The notes beneath the pieces are model-generated. The model saw nothing but the letters and a program-made list of their open reading frames with translations, made no database searches and was not told the origin of the DNA. Positions 7,488 to 16,549 of a stretch of 51,813 nt of DNA are shown piece after piece. The stretch spans positions 1-51,813 of the forward strand of contig CAXGOB010000032.1 of NCBI GenBank assembly GCA_964011275.1. Reading direction: 5' to 3'. The stretch comes from UBA7328 sp002471345. Lineage in GTDB: Bacteria; Bacteroidota; Bacteroidia; Chitinophagales; Saprospiraceae. Every line of letters starts with the position of its first letter. Within the stretch, counting starts at the first letter, position 1. The translations under genes were made by a program, and so were the position numbers.

Positions 7488-8564
7488 ATGCATAAATTAA
7501 GAATAAACGGTCACTCACATTTGCTCCCTAATCCAGAACAAATTCCTTCTTTCATGAAGGAAAAGCAGATCTTTTGGATCGATGATGATCGTAAATATAT
7601 GCGACAAAAAAATTGGCAAAGGCCGATAACTGCACCAAGTTTTTTTCTTCATGAGAAACTGCAGTGGATGGAACAAAATAAGATCGATCATGCAGTTGTC
7701 TTAAATCTATCACAACTTTATGGTAATGGACTAGAGCAAGACGAGGTCAAACTGGCATTGAGATTTCAAAATGACTTTAATGCTCAAGTTCAAAAAGATC
7801 ACCCTGATAAATTTACATGTGGGTTCGTTGTTCATGCAGGATTTGTGCAAGGAGCTCTATGGGAAATGGAGCGCTGTGTAAAAGAATTAGATATGAAAAT
7901 TCTTTGTCTTCCAACCCACTTCTTAAATTCTGCAGGGAAATGGCAGGGCATCATTGAGAAGAATACTGAGCCTATTTTTGAATTGGCCAATAAGTATGGT
8001 CTGGCTATAGAAATTCATCCTTATGATGGAGAGAAGTTTATCGCATTAGAAAATAAGAGTTGGAGGTTTCATCTCATTTGGATGTTGGCCCAATGTGCTG
8101 ACGCCTATCACTTTTATACACTGAATGGTTATTTTAATAAGTATCCTAATGTTAGGGTTTGCTTCGCTCACGGAGGCCAACTAAATCAAATCAATTATGG
8201 AAGAAGAGTTCAAGGTTTTGATGGGCGTCCCGATTTATTTGAAGGACAGGTTGCCCCTAAAGAAGCTATTGGACATCAAAATATTTTCTTTGATACACTG
8301 GTTCATGATAAGTTATCACTTGATCTTATGATCAAAAGACAAGGTGGGACTGATCAAATTATGATGGGTCTAGATGATCCATATCCTCTCGGGGAAATGG
8401 AAAGTGAAAGACAATCTTCTTATCCAGGAAAGCTGCTTGATCTCGCCGTTGAGGAGCATATTATTTCAAAAGAGCAAAAGAATCAAATCTGGTCTGACAA
8501 TGTTATCAAGTGGATTTGTGGTGATGATCAATCAGCTTTTATGAACAGAATCAACCCAAAGTAA
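7488..8564 (+). CDS. nbaD: 2-amino-3-carboxymuconate-6-semialdehyde decarboxylase (ACMSD)
   Basis: A zinc amidohydrolase-family decarboxylase that diverts the 3-HAO product away from quinolinate and NAD synthesis into catabolism. Metal and catalytic residues fall almost at the Pseudomonas fluorescens positions: H9 and H11 (GHSH), H177 (EIHPYDG), H228 (FAHGG) and D296 (MGLDDPYP). The 358-residue length is slightly above the usual 335. A 114-base gap separates it from the 3-HAO gene, one of the two largest in the cluster. That gap holds no convincing TAnnTTTG or hairpin, so co-transcription remains likely. Confidence 0.94.
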   Translation: MHKLRINGHSHLLPNPEQIPSFMKEKQIFWIDDDRKYMRQKNWQRPITAPSFFLHEKLQWMEQNKIDHAVVLNLSQLYGNGLEQDEVKLALRFQNDFNAQVQKDHPDKFTCGFVVHAGFVQGALWEMERCVKELDMKILCLPTHFLNSAGKWQGIIEKNTEPIFELANKYGLAIEIHPYDGEKFIALENKSWRFHLIWMLAQCADAYHFYTLNGYFNKYPNVRVCFAHGGQLNQINYGRRVQGFDGRPDLFEGQVAPKEAIGHQNIFFDTLVHDKLSLDLMIKRQGGTDQIMMGLDDPYPLGEMESERQSSYPGKLLDLAVEEHIISKEQKNQIWSDNVIKWICGDDQSAFMNRINPK

Positions 8565-8577
8565 AAGATTAGAATAG

Positions 8578-9867
8578 ATGGAGAACACCCTAAATTATGC
8601 TAAGCAACTGGATCAAAAAGATGAATTAAAATCATACCGCTCTCAACACCACATACCTATTCAAAAGAATGGAAAACCATTCGTTTACCTTTGTGGTAAT
8701 TCTCTGGGATTACAACCCAAGACCACTGAGGCTCATATAAAGCAAGAACTATCAGATTGGAAAAACCTTGGAGTTGAGGGACATTTTCGTGCTAAGAATC
8801 CATGGATGCCATATCATACTTTCTTGACGGAGGCTATGGCTAGAGTAGTTGGTGCAAAACCGATAGAGGTTGTGGTCATGAATACACTCACTGTGAACCT
8901 CCATCTCATGATGGTCTCTTTTTATCAACCTAAAGGAAGGCGCAATAAGATTGCCATAGAAGCTGATGCATTTCCATCTGACAAGTATGCTGTGGAGTCA
9001 CAAATTAGATTTCACGGATTGGATCCTAAGGATTGCTTGATAGAAATTAAAGCGAGAAGAGGAGAAAATTGTTTAAGAGAAGAGGACATCCTTGAAGTCA
9101 TAGATCAACAAGGCAGAGAAATTGCTTTAGTTCTGATGGGCAATACCAACTACTATACTGGCCAATTTTTTAATATGAAAGCAATCTCCAAACATGCTCA
9201 TGCACAAGGCTGTATGGTAGGTTTTGATTGTGCTCATGGAGCCGGAAATGTGCAATTAAATCTTCATGATTCAGGTTGCGATTTTGCAGTCTGGTGCAAC
9301 TATAAATACTTAAATGCAGGACCTGGAAGCCTAGGTGGTGCATTTGTACATGAACGGCATGCTCGTTCTGAAAACTTGCCTCGATTAGAAGGTTGGTGGG
9401 GGCATGATCAAGATACCCGTTTCAAGATGAGAGATGCTTTTAATCCAATGGTCGGGGTAGAAGCATGGCAACTCAGTAATCCTCCCGTATTATCGATGGT
9501 AGCAGTGTGGTCAGCATTACAATTGTTTGATGAAGTAGGTATGGATAGATTAAGAAAAAAGTCAATAGCCTTGACTGGATATTTAGAGACCTTGATTAAG
9601 AGATTGGGTAATGAAGTAATTAATATCATTACTCCATCAAATCCTTTAGAAAGAGGTTCTCAACTATCAATTCAAGTAACAAATGCTGATAAATCATTAT
9701 TTGACACAATTTCTAAAGCCGGAGTGATTGCAGATTGGAGAGAGCCAGATGTCATAAGAGTTGCTCCTACAGCAATGTATAATTCTTTTGAGGATGTTTT
9801 TTTATTCTACAGGATATTGAAAGAGGCCTTAGGAGAGAATGTCAATAAAATCACAATCAAACAATGA
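8578..9867 (+). CDS. kynU: Kynureninase
   Basis: A PLP fold-type I hydrolase cleaving 3-hydroxykynurenine (or kynurenine) to 3-hydroxyanthranilate (or anthranilate) and alanine. Features seen are YLCGNSLGLQP at 37-47, the PLP aspartate in GFDCAHGAGN (D217) and the Schiff-base lysine in WCNYKYLNAGPG (K243). The 429-residue length is typical. It begins 13 bases after the ACMSD gene, and its stop overlaps the permease start by four bases. With KMO present in the operon, the 3-hydroxy substrate is the probable natural one. Confidence 0.95.
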   Translation: MENTLNYAKQLDQKDELKSYRSQHHIPIQKNGKPFVYLCGNSLGLQPKTTEAHIKQELSDWKNLGVEGHFRAKNPWMPYHTFLTEAMARVVGAKPIEVVVMNTLTVNLHLMMVSFYQPKGRRNKIAIEADAFPSDKYAVESQIRFHGLDPKDCLIEIKARRGENCLREEDILEVIDQQGREIALVLMGNTNYYTGQFFNMKAISKHAHAQGCMVGFDCAHGAGNVQLNLHDSGCDFAVWCNYKYLNAGPGSLGGAFVHERHARSENLPRLEGWWGHDQDTRFKMRDAFNPMVGVEAWQLSNPPVLSMVAVWSALQLFDEVGMDRLRKKSIALTGYLETLIKRLGNEVINIITPSNPLERGSQLSIQVTNADKSLFDTISKAGVIADWREPDVIRVAPTAMYNSFEDVFLFYRILKEALGENVNKITIKQ

Positions 9868-11105
9868 CAAACACTGATAGGAAACCACTGATTTTTGGAA
9901 TCATGATGACTGCAGGATGTGCAGTAGGAGCAGGTATGTTTTCGATACCTGTTGTCGCCTCTGGTATGTGGTTTCCTCTGGCTATATGCAGTATGTTCAT
10001 TATTTGGCTCGTAAATTATTTGTCCAGTTTGGTGATAATGGAAGTGTGTTTTAATTTTCCTGTAGGCACAAGTTTTGACACTTTTACTTCTAAATTATTG
10101 GGCAAGATAGGGAAGATTGTCATGGGCTTGTCAGCAGGCTTCTTGTTGTATATTTTATTATATGCATATTTCAGTGCATTTGGAAATATGGCTGCCAATA
10201 TAATAGCTGTTGATTTTTTAAGTAGTTCAGTTTTTGTATCTCAAGGATTTTTAAGTCTTTTATTGGGATGTGCTTTAGCGATTTTGGTATGGATAAGTAC
10301 CAGTATGGTGGGGAGGATTTCTACTGTTTTAGTTATCGCTATGGCAATTTCTTTTGTCATCGCTATGTCTGGAGGTTTAGCTGAGATTAACATTGTACAA
10401 CTATTTGTGAGTGCTCCTCAAGACGAAAACTATTTTTCATGCCTCTGGGCTGGACTGCCTTATTTTATGATCTCATTCGGTTTTGCGACAATGGTTCCAA
10501 GTCTCTATAAATATTATGGAAAAGACATCGCCAAAATAAAGAGCAGCTTATTTTATGGGTCATTTACAGCCTTAGTCGTCTACATTGTTTTTATAGTGGT
10601 AAATTTTGGGATTCTGAGTAGAAGTGAATTCGTTCCAATTAATGCAGCTGGTGGCAATATTGGAAATTTGGTGTCCGCCTTGGAAAATAAGATGGGGCAA
10701 GGCACTATTCAATCGAGTTTAAATCTATTTTCAAATTTTGCAATCGCATCTTCTTTCTTAGGAATCGGCCTGAATCTGTTTGATTACATAGCAGATACAT
10801 TTAGTATTGGAAATGATATAAAAGGGCGATTCTATACTGCGTGTATTACTTTTTTACCTCCTGGTGTTGCGAATTTCTTTTTCCCAAATGGGTTTATAGC
10901 CGCCATTGGATTTGCCGGCCTTGTAGTTTTCATAGGCTTTTTTCTTTTACCATTTTTAATGGTATGGAAACTTAGGTCACAAAAGGCTATTGCGACTTAC
11001 AGACTGTCAGGAGGGAAGCCAGTCATTCTACTCGTCATAATTGTCAGTGGTATTGCTGCGATCTGTCATGTATTGGCAATGCTCGATTTTCTACCAAAAC
11101 TATAG
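9864..11105 (+). CDS. Aromatic amino acid permease (Mtr/TyrP family)
   Basis: A HAAAP-family proton symporter of 413 residues with about eleven hydrophobic segments. The N-terminal GAGMFSIPVVASG (22-34) and the SFDTFTSKLLG segment closely resemble the E. coli tryptophan permeases Mtr and TnaB. Its ATG overlaps the kynureninase stop by four bases, and the IDO gene starts at the next base after its stop. The inferred role is therefore uptake of tryptophan, or possibly kynurenine, for this pathway. The lack of its own promoter space argues for strict co-expression with the catabolic enzymes. Confidence 0.88.
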   Translation: MTNTDRKPLIFGIMMTAGCAVGAGMFSIPVVASGMWFPLAICSMFIIWLVNYLSSLVIMEVCFNFPVGTSFDTFTSKLLGKIGKIVMGLSAGFLLYILLYAYFSAFGNMAANIIAVDFLSSSVFVSQGFLSLLLGCALAILVWISTSMVGRISTVLVIAMAISFVIAMSGGLAEINIVQLFVSAPQDENYFSCLWAGLPYFMISFGFATMVPSLYKYYGKDIAKIKSSLFYGSFTALVVYIVFIVVNFGILSRSEFVPINAAGGNIGNLVSALENKMGQGTIQSSLNLFSNFAIASSFLGIGLNLFDYIADTFSIGNDIKGRFYTACITFLPPGVANFFFPNGFIAAIGFAGLVVFIGFFLLPFLMVWKLRSQKAIATYRLSGGKPVILLVIIVSGIAAICHVLAMLDFLPKL

Positions 11106-12257
11106 ATGATAAGTATGTCTGCAATAAATCAAATATTAGAAAAGTATGAAGTTGATAGGTATCGAGGATTCTTGCCACCAAAAGATCCATTGACAGAACT
11201 ACCTGATGCCTTTACAGAGTGGGAAAACTTAATGAAAAACTTTTCTGCATATATTAATGCGGGTGTGATAAGAAAGAAGATTGAGGAATTGAAAGTCATT
11301 GAAAATCCTGATTTAAAATCAAAACCACAGCTAGAAAGAGCAATGTTATTATTGTCCTTTTTTGCCCATGCATATGTTCATGCACCTCCTAATTCTAAGA
11401 AGAAAATTCCTGCTTCTGTTGCTTTGCCATTGATTAGAGTAGCCGAAGAACTGAAGAGAAAACCAGTATTATCTCATTCTTCGGTTGTGCTGAATAATTG
11501 GAGGAAAATAGATCCAAATGGCCCTATTGATCTAAGTAATATTTCGACTCTATGCCAGTTTCATGGAGGTTTAGATGAAAGTTGGTTTTATTTGGTTACC
11601 GTAGAAATCGAACAAGTAGGAGCAAAGGCAATTCCATTGATGCTTGACGCTATGAAGTGTGTGGAAGAAGAAGAATTTGCTGAAGCTGCTGAATTAACCA
11701 ATCAGGTGAATAAGGTATTGTCTGATTTAACAAGCTCTCTTAAAAAGGTTTATAACTATTGTGATCCTCATACTTTTTACCTTAGAGTACGACCATTCTT
11801 AGCTTCTTTCGAGTCTATTGAATATCAAGGTACAAGTTTGCCATTGCAAAGTCATCATGGAGGGAGTGCTGCCCAAAGTAGTGTGCTTCAATTTTTTGAT
11901 GCTGCATTTGGAGTAGAATACCAAAGGAAAGCTACATCTGACTATTTGAGATTAATGCGACAGCATATGCCATATAAGCATGCCGCATTTTTAGACCATA
12001 TAGAAAAAGCTTCTACCATTAAAACTTATATCTCAAAAAATAGAGAGCTGGAAGAAGCTTATAAAGAAGGAATTGAAAGGCTTATAGAATTCAGAAACGA
12101 ACATTTAAAAATCGTTGCATTATATGTCATGAAGCAGGCAAAAAAGACAAATGCAACAGCTGTTGGTACTGGAGGTACTAGCCCTATGGCATTTTTAAAA
12201 AATGTGAGGAATCAAAACGACGAGGTGTTTAAAGGTGTGTCAAAGTATAGCATATGA
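11106..12257 (+). CDS. Indoleamine 2,3-dioxygenase family protein
   Basis: This is a second heme dioxygenase of the IDO type, of 383 residues. It follows human IDO1 along its whole length: VLNNWRKIDPNGPI (128-141), HHGGSAAQSSVLQFFD (250-265), MRQHMPYKHAAFL (284-296), the proximal heme ligand in RNEHLKIVALYV (H333), and GTGGTSPMAFLKNVR near the end. IDO-family enzymes open the indole ring of tryptophan as TDO does, with broader substrate range in animals. It abuts the permease gene and overlaps KMO by four bases. A start at the second Met (codon 4) is also possible. Substrate preference is unknown. Confidence 0.9.
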   Translation: MISMSAINQILEKYEVDRYRGFLPPKDPLTELPDAFTEWENLMKNFSAYINAGVIRKKIEELKVIENPDLKSKPQLERAMLLLSFFAHAYVHAPPNSKKKIPASVALPLIRVAEELKRKPVLSHSSVVLNNWRKIDPNGPIDLSNISTLCQFHGGLDESWFYLVTVEIEQVGAKAIPLMLDAMKCVEEEEFAEAAELTNQVNKVLSDLTSSLKKVYNYCDPHTFYLRVRPFLASFESIEYQGTSLPLQSHHGGSAAQSSVLQFFDAAFGVEYQRKATSDYLRLMRQHMPYKHAAFLDHIEKASTIKTYISKNRELEEAYKEGIERLIEFRNEHLKIVALYVMKQAKKTNATAVGTGGTSPMAFLKNVRNQNDEVFKGVSKYSI

Positions 12258-13624
12258 AAAAAGAGAAAATAATCATAGTTGGTGCTGGGTTATGCGGGAG
12301 TTTATTGGCTATTCGATTGGCCCAAAGAGGTTATGACATTGTCATGTATGAGCGACGAGCTGACATGAGAAAAGTAGATACCGATGCGGGTAGATCTATC
12401 AACTTAGCATTATCTGCAAGAGGACTGGAAGCATTAGAAATAGCTGGCCTGAAGGAAAAAGTATTATTAAACACCATTCCTATGAAAGGTAGGATGATTC
12501 ATCCTGTAAAAGGTGCTCCTTTTCTTTCTCCGTACAGCGGAAGATCAACTGATTTTATCAATTCTGTATCAAGATCAGGATTGAACATTCTATTACTAGA
12601 TGAAATTGACAAATACGAAAGTATAGATTTGAAATTTGGTATTAATGTTACCAAAGTCAGTATAAAACGGGCTGAAGTCGAATATTTATTGAATGAAAAT
12701 AAGAAAACTGATAGAGGTTCCATTGTCATAGGAACTGATGGAGCAGGTTCTGTAGTAAGAAGAAGTATGATGCCTCATACTTCAGAATTATTATTTAATT
12801 ATTCTCAAGATTTTCTTCGTCATGGATATAAAGAACTGAGTATTCATGCTGATGAGAATAATAATTGGAAAATTGAGAAGGAGGCACTGCATATATGGCC
12901 GAGAGGAGATTTTATGATTATAGCATTACCAAATTTGGATGGAAGTTTTACACTAACGATGTTTCACCCTTTTGGAGGAAATATTGGCTTCCGTGCGTTA
13001 AATAATGAAAATAAAGTACAAACATTTTTTAAAGAATATTTTCCAACACTTCTTCCTTATGTACCGCATTATAAGGAAGAATATTTTAGCAACCCTGTTG
13101 GCAATCTTGGTACGATAAAGTGTTATCCATGGCAAGCATTTGGTAAGACACTAGTCATGGGAGATGCTTCTCATGCTATTGTTCCATTCTATGGTCAAGG
13201 GATGAATGCGTCGTTAGAAGATGTAAGAATCTTTGATGAATTGATCGACGAATATGAAGAAGTGCCATCTAATGATTCTCAAAACTGGGAGCCAATATTC
13301 GAAGCTTTTCAAGAAAAAAGGAAAGAAAATACTGACGCTATAGCTGACCTTGCTATTGATAATTTCTATGAAATGAGAGATCACGTAGATGATGTGGCTT
13401 TTATTCGAAAGCGGAAGATCGAAATGCAATTGGAAGAGCAATTTGATGACTATGCATCGAAATACTCAATGGTTACTTTTCAACCTGAATTGACGTACAG
13501 AGAAGCTATGATAAGAGGCAGAAAGCAAGACCTTTTACTGCTAAAGATGTGTGAAAATCAGGATTATGATCAAATTCCTCTTGAACAATATTATCAAAAA
13601 CTTAAAGAAATTCAGGTGTCATGA
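12254..13624 (+). CDS. kmo: Kynurenine 3-monooxygenase
   Basis: An NADPH-dependent flavin hydroxylase producing 3-hydroxykynurenine. The 456-residue protein has the Rossmann FAD fingerprint VGAGLCGS (9-16), the family sequence GRSINLALSARG (46-57), the middle IVIGTDGAGSVVR (157-169) and the second FAD motif MGDASHAIVPFYGQGMN (302-318). The C-terminal region is less hydrophobic than the membrane anchor of animal KMO, which suggests a soluble enzyme. It overlaps both neighbours by four bases, consistent with translational coupling. Its presence commits the pathway to 3-hydroxyanthranilate rather than anthranilate. Confidence 0.95.
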   Translation: MKKEKIIIVGAGLCGSLLAIRLAQRGYDIVMYERRADMRKVDTDAGRSINLALSARGLEALEIAGLKEKVLLNTIPMKGRMIHPVKGAPFLSPYSGRSTDFINSVSRSGLNILLLDEIDKYESIDLKFGINVTKVSIKRAEVEYLLNENKKTDRGSIVIGTDGAGSVVRRSMMPHTSELLFNYSQDFLRHGYKELSIHADENNNWKIEKEALHIWPRGDFMIIALPNLDGSFTLTMFHPFGGNIGFRALNNENKVQTFFKEYFPTLLPYVPHYKEEYFSNPVGNLGTIKCYPWQAFGKTLVMGDASHAIVPFYGQGMNASLEDVRIFDELIDEYEEVPSNDSQNWEPIFEAFQEKRKENTDAIADLAIDNFYEMRDHVDDVAFIRKRKIEMQLEEQFDDYASKYSMVTFQPELTYREAMIRGRKQDLLLLKMCENQDYDQIPLEQYYQKLKEIQVS

Positions 13625-14388
13625 ATATTGATATCAGACATAACGAGATACTTTATAGTTGCGATTTATCCAAACCAATGGACTTATCCATTCCCATAGG
13701 AAAAGTGAAATGTTTCTATGCAGAAGACGTGAAAATGTCACCCTATGTGTCTGGAGAATTTGTTGGGTCTGTCAAAGTTGGGTCACCGGTTAATTTTTAT
13801 AATGTATTCTTCAACCCTCATGGTAATGGAACTCACACTGAAGGTGTAGGCCATATTACTGTAGATCAAGAATCCATCATGGATTGTTTAACTAAATTTC
13901 ATTTTATTGCGAAAGTTGTAAGTGTGGAATTGGAAAAAGTAGCTAGTGGAGATCAAATAGTTACAGTAAAAGAACTGAGAAGTAAGTGTAATGATAATAT
14001 TCCAGAATCTTTGATAATCAGAACCTTACCAAATTCTAAAAAGAAGCAAAATATGGACTATTCTGGTAGTAATCCTCCATATTTATCTAAAGAAGCAATG
14101 CAGTATATCGTAGAAAAAGGAGTAAAGCATCTTCTACTTGACTTACCCTCAGTGGATAGAGAGGATGATGGGGGAAAGGTGGAGAATCATAAAATTTTTT
14201 GGAATATAAAGAGTAATAAAGCAGATGACAAATCAAGGATCAATTCTACAATTACGGAACTGATCTATGTACCTGCATCTGTGAAAGATGGTCTCTATTT
14301 GATGAACCTACAGGTACCATCCATTATTTTAGATGCTGCTCCTAGTAAGCCTGTATTGTACTATCTAGAAAAAAAGAAAAATTCATGA
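13621..14388 (+). CDS. kynB: Kynurenine formamidase, cyclase family
   Basis: A metal-dependent hydrolase of the cyclase/KynB fold, expected to remove formate from N-formylkynurenine. The metal-binding signature appears as HGNGTHTEGVGH (67-78), a variant of the usual HxGTHxDxPxH. The 255-residue protein is longer than typical KynB (about 210), and the similarity outside this motif is modest, so the assignment leans on context. It is the only formamidase candidate in an otherwise complete pathway and lies between KMO and the hydratase with four-base overlaps on both sides. Confidence 0.78.
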   Translation: MNIDIRHNEILYSCDLSKPMDLSIPIGKVKCFYAEDVKMSPYVSGEFVGSVKVGSPVNFYNVFFNPHGNGTHTEGVGHITVDQESIMDCLTKFHFIAKVVSVELEKVASGDQIVTVKELRSKCNDNIPESLIIRTLPNSKKKQNMDYSGSNPPYLSKEAMQYIVEKGVKHLLLDLPSVDREDDGGKVENHKIFWNIKSNKADDKSRINSTITELIYVPASVKDGLYLMNLQVPSIILDAAPSKPVLYYLEKKKNS

Positions 14389-15173
14389 TTTTAAAAAGCA
14401 AAATCGAAGAAGCCGCACTAAGGTTAAGGACAGCTGAGAAAAATGGTATCGTCTGTGCTCCAGTCAGAGACATTTTAGGAGTAGAGGATCTCGTCTCAGC
14501 ATATGAAGTGCAAAATGTAAATACAATGCTGAGGAAGAATGATGGTGCACGAGTGGTAGGACATAAAATTGGATTGACGGCTCCTATAGTGCAAAAGCAA
14601 TTAGGAGTGGATCAGCCAGATTTTGGACTGTTGTGGCATGATAGAGAAGTTTTGAATGGCGGCGAAATATCTGTAACTGAGGTCATGCAAGGAAAAGCAG
14701 AAGCAGAAATAGCATTTGTTTTAAAAAGAGATTTGGATTCTGAAAATCTCTCAACTGTGGATGTGCTAAATGCAATTGAATATGCATTGCCATCGATAGA
14801 GATTGTAGGGAGTAGGATTAAGGATTGGGATGTAAAAATCACCGACACGATTGCAGACAATGCATCTGCCAGTCACTGGGTAATAGGCCATCAACCTTCA
14901 AAACTTGATGATGTTGATTTAATCAATTGTAGAATGCAAATGACAAATCACGGCAAATTGGTTTCTGAAGGAATTGGGCGTGCATGTCTAGGGTCACCAG
15001 TTAATGCAGTACTGTGGTTAGCAAAAAAAATGGTGGTAATGGGTAGTTCATTGAAAGCCGGGGACCTGATCTTGTCAGGAGCTCTTGGGCCAGTAGTAAA
15101 TATTAAAGCTGGTGACCATTTCATTGTCAGCATTGAAGGATTAGGATCAGTAAGCGCGACTTTTACCAATTAA
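14385..15173 (+). CDS. 2-oxopent-4-enoate (2-hydroxypenta-2,4-dienoate) hydratase
   Basis: A FAH-superfamily hydratase (DmpE/MhpD/NbaH type) adding water to give 4-hydroxy-2-oxovalerate. DmpE-like features include VGHKIGLTAPIVQKQLGV, QPDFGLL, the metal region KAEAEIAFVLKRDL, GSRIKDWDVKITDT followed by IADNAS, and LGSPVNAVLWLA. These distinguish it from the DmpH-like decarboxylase at 4171. It has 262 residues, overlaps the formamidase gene by four bases and is followed after eight bases by the deaminase. Confidence 0.83.
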   Translation: MILKSKIEEAALRLRTAEKNGIVCAPVRDILGVEDLVSAYEVQNVNTMLRKNDGARVVGHKIGLTAPIVQKQLGVDQPDFGLLWHDREVLNGGEISVTEVMQGKAEAEIAFVLKRDLDSENLSTVDVLNAIEYALPSIEIVGSRIKDWDVKITDTIADNASASHWVIGHQPSKLDDVDLINCRMQMTNHGKLVSEGIGRACLGSPVNAVLWLAKKMVVMGSSLKAGDLILSGALGPVVNIKAGDHFIVSIEGLGSVSATFTN

Positions 15174-15181
15174 AACAATCT

Positions 15182-15616
15182 ATGACGGGGAAAGTAATAC
15201 AACATAAGGCTCAGCCATTGGGAAAGTACCCTCACATAAAAAGGGTAGGCGACTTTATATATGTGTCAGGTACAAGTAGCCGTCGAAAAGACAACACACA
15301 TGTCGGAGCAGAGCAGGATCTTAATGGTGATTGGGATCTTGATATTGCTAAACAGACTAAAGCAGTTATCGAGAATATTGGGGAGCTTTTAGAAGAAATA
15401 GGAGCCAATCTGGCAAATGTCATTGATATAACCACCTTTCTAATTGATATGAGTGACTTCAAGGGGTATAATGAGGTATATGGAACATTTTTTAACAGTG
15501 AAACAGGCCCAACTAGGACTACAGTCGCTGTGCACCAATTACCGCATCCGAATTTATTAATAGAAATTAAAGCAATCGCTTATTTGCCTGCAGAAAATCA
15601 AATAGAATCCAAATGA
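15182..15616 (+). CDS. 2-aminomuconate deaminase (RidA family)
   Basis: A 144-residue RidA/YjgF-type protein, matching the NbaF/AmnD class that hydrolyses 2-aminomuconate to 4-oxalocrotonate and ammonia. It shows the family's YVSGTSSRR, the conserved Asn-Val-Ile-Asp-Ile-Thr-Thr segment and the arginine-bearing GPTRTTVAVHQLPHPN with EIKAIAYLP near the end. An insertion with Gly-Asp-Trp (DLNGDWDLD) is typical of the aminomuconate branch rather than general RidA. Context between the hydratase and the acetaldehyde dehydrogenase supports this specific role. Confidence 0.87.
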   Translation: MTGKVIQHKAQPLGKYPHIKRVGDFIYVSGTSSRRKDNTHVGAEQDLNGDWDLDIAKQTKAVIENIGELLEEIGANLANVIDITTFLIDMSDFKGYNEVYGTFFNSETGPTRTTVAVHQLPHPNLLIEIKAIAYLPAENQIESK

Positions 15617-16539
15617 CCAAAGTAAAAGTAGCCATAATTGGCTCAGGGAATATTGGTACAGACCTCATGATTAAGATTATGAGAAATTCCGATTATTTAG
15701 AAATGAGCGCTATGGTTGGGATAGATGTCAATTCGGAAGGGTTGGCTAGAGCACAAAGAATGGGATATGTCACCACCGCTAAAGGATTAGGGGGATTAGT
15801 AGAAATGCCAGAATGGGATGAAATAAAAATCATTTTCGATGCCACCTCAGCTAAAGCGCATTATCATAATTGGGCCATAGTTGAGAAATGTGCTGACAAA
15901 ACAATGATCGATCTTACACCTGCCGCAATAGGTCCATATTTAATACCAACTGTAAATTTTGATGCAGGTCACAATGTGAGAAATGTAAATATGGTTACCT
16001 GTGGAGGTCAGGCAACTATTCCAATGGTAGCTGCGGTGAATCGAATAACCAAAGTGCATTATGGAGAAATCGTAGCATCTATAGCCAGTAAGTCTGCAGG
16101 TGCTGGAACAAGAGCTAATATTGATGAATTCACAGCGACCACAGCGAAAGCCATAGAGAAAGTAGGAGGAGCAGACAAGGGTAAAGCTCTTATCATCTTA
16201 AACCCAGCAGAACCACCAGTGGTCATGAGGGATACTGTATTTACATTAAGTGAGCAAGCTGATAGAGAAGCAATTAAAGCAAGTATTCATAAAATGGTCC
16301 ATGAAGTACAAGCATATGTCCCTGGATACAACCTTCATCAAGAAGTGCAGTTCGATGATATACCTGAAGACAAACCTGTTTTTATTGAAGACTTAGGGTA
16401 TCGGTATGGACTTAAGACAACGATTTTGTTACAAGTAAGAGGAGCAGGACATTACCTACCTGAGTATGCTGGAAATTTGGATATAATGACCAGTGCAGCG
16501 ATGAGAACAGGGGAAAAACTTGTTAAAGAGAACTTCTAA
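15613..16539 (+). CDS. mhpF: Acetaldehyde dehydrogenase, CoA-acylating
   Basis: Converts acetaldehyde, NAD+ and CoA to acetyl-CoA and NADH; it normally works as a complex with the aldolase encoded next, channelling the aldehyde. The 308-residue protein has the NAD-binding GSGNIGTDLM (10-19), the catalytic cysteine in VTCGGQATIP (C130), and the SAGAGTRANIDEF segment. It overlaps the deaminase gene by four bases. Confidence 0.94.
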   Translation: MTKVKVAIIGSGNIGTDLMIKIMRNSDYLEMSAMVGIDVNSEGLARAQRMGYVTTAKGLGGLVEMPEWDEIKIIFDATSAKAHYHNWAIVEKCADKTMIDLTPAAIGPYLIPTVNFDAGHNVRNVNMVTCGGQATIPMVAAVNRITKVHYGEIVASIASKSAGAGTRANIDEFTATTAKAIEKVGGADKGKALIILNPAEPPVVMRDTVFTLSEQADREAIKASIHKMVHEVQAYVPGYNLHQEVQFDDIPEDKPVFIEDLGYRYGLKTTILLQVRGAGHYLPEYAGNLDIMTSAAMRTGEKLVKENF

Positions 16540-16549
16540 AAATGAGAAC

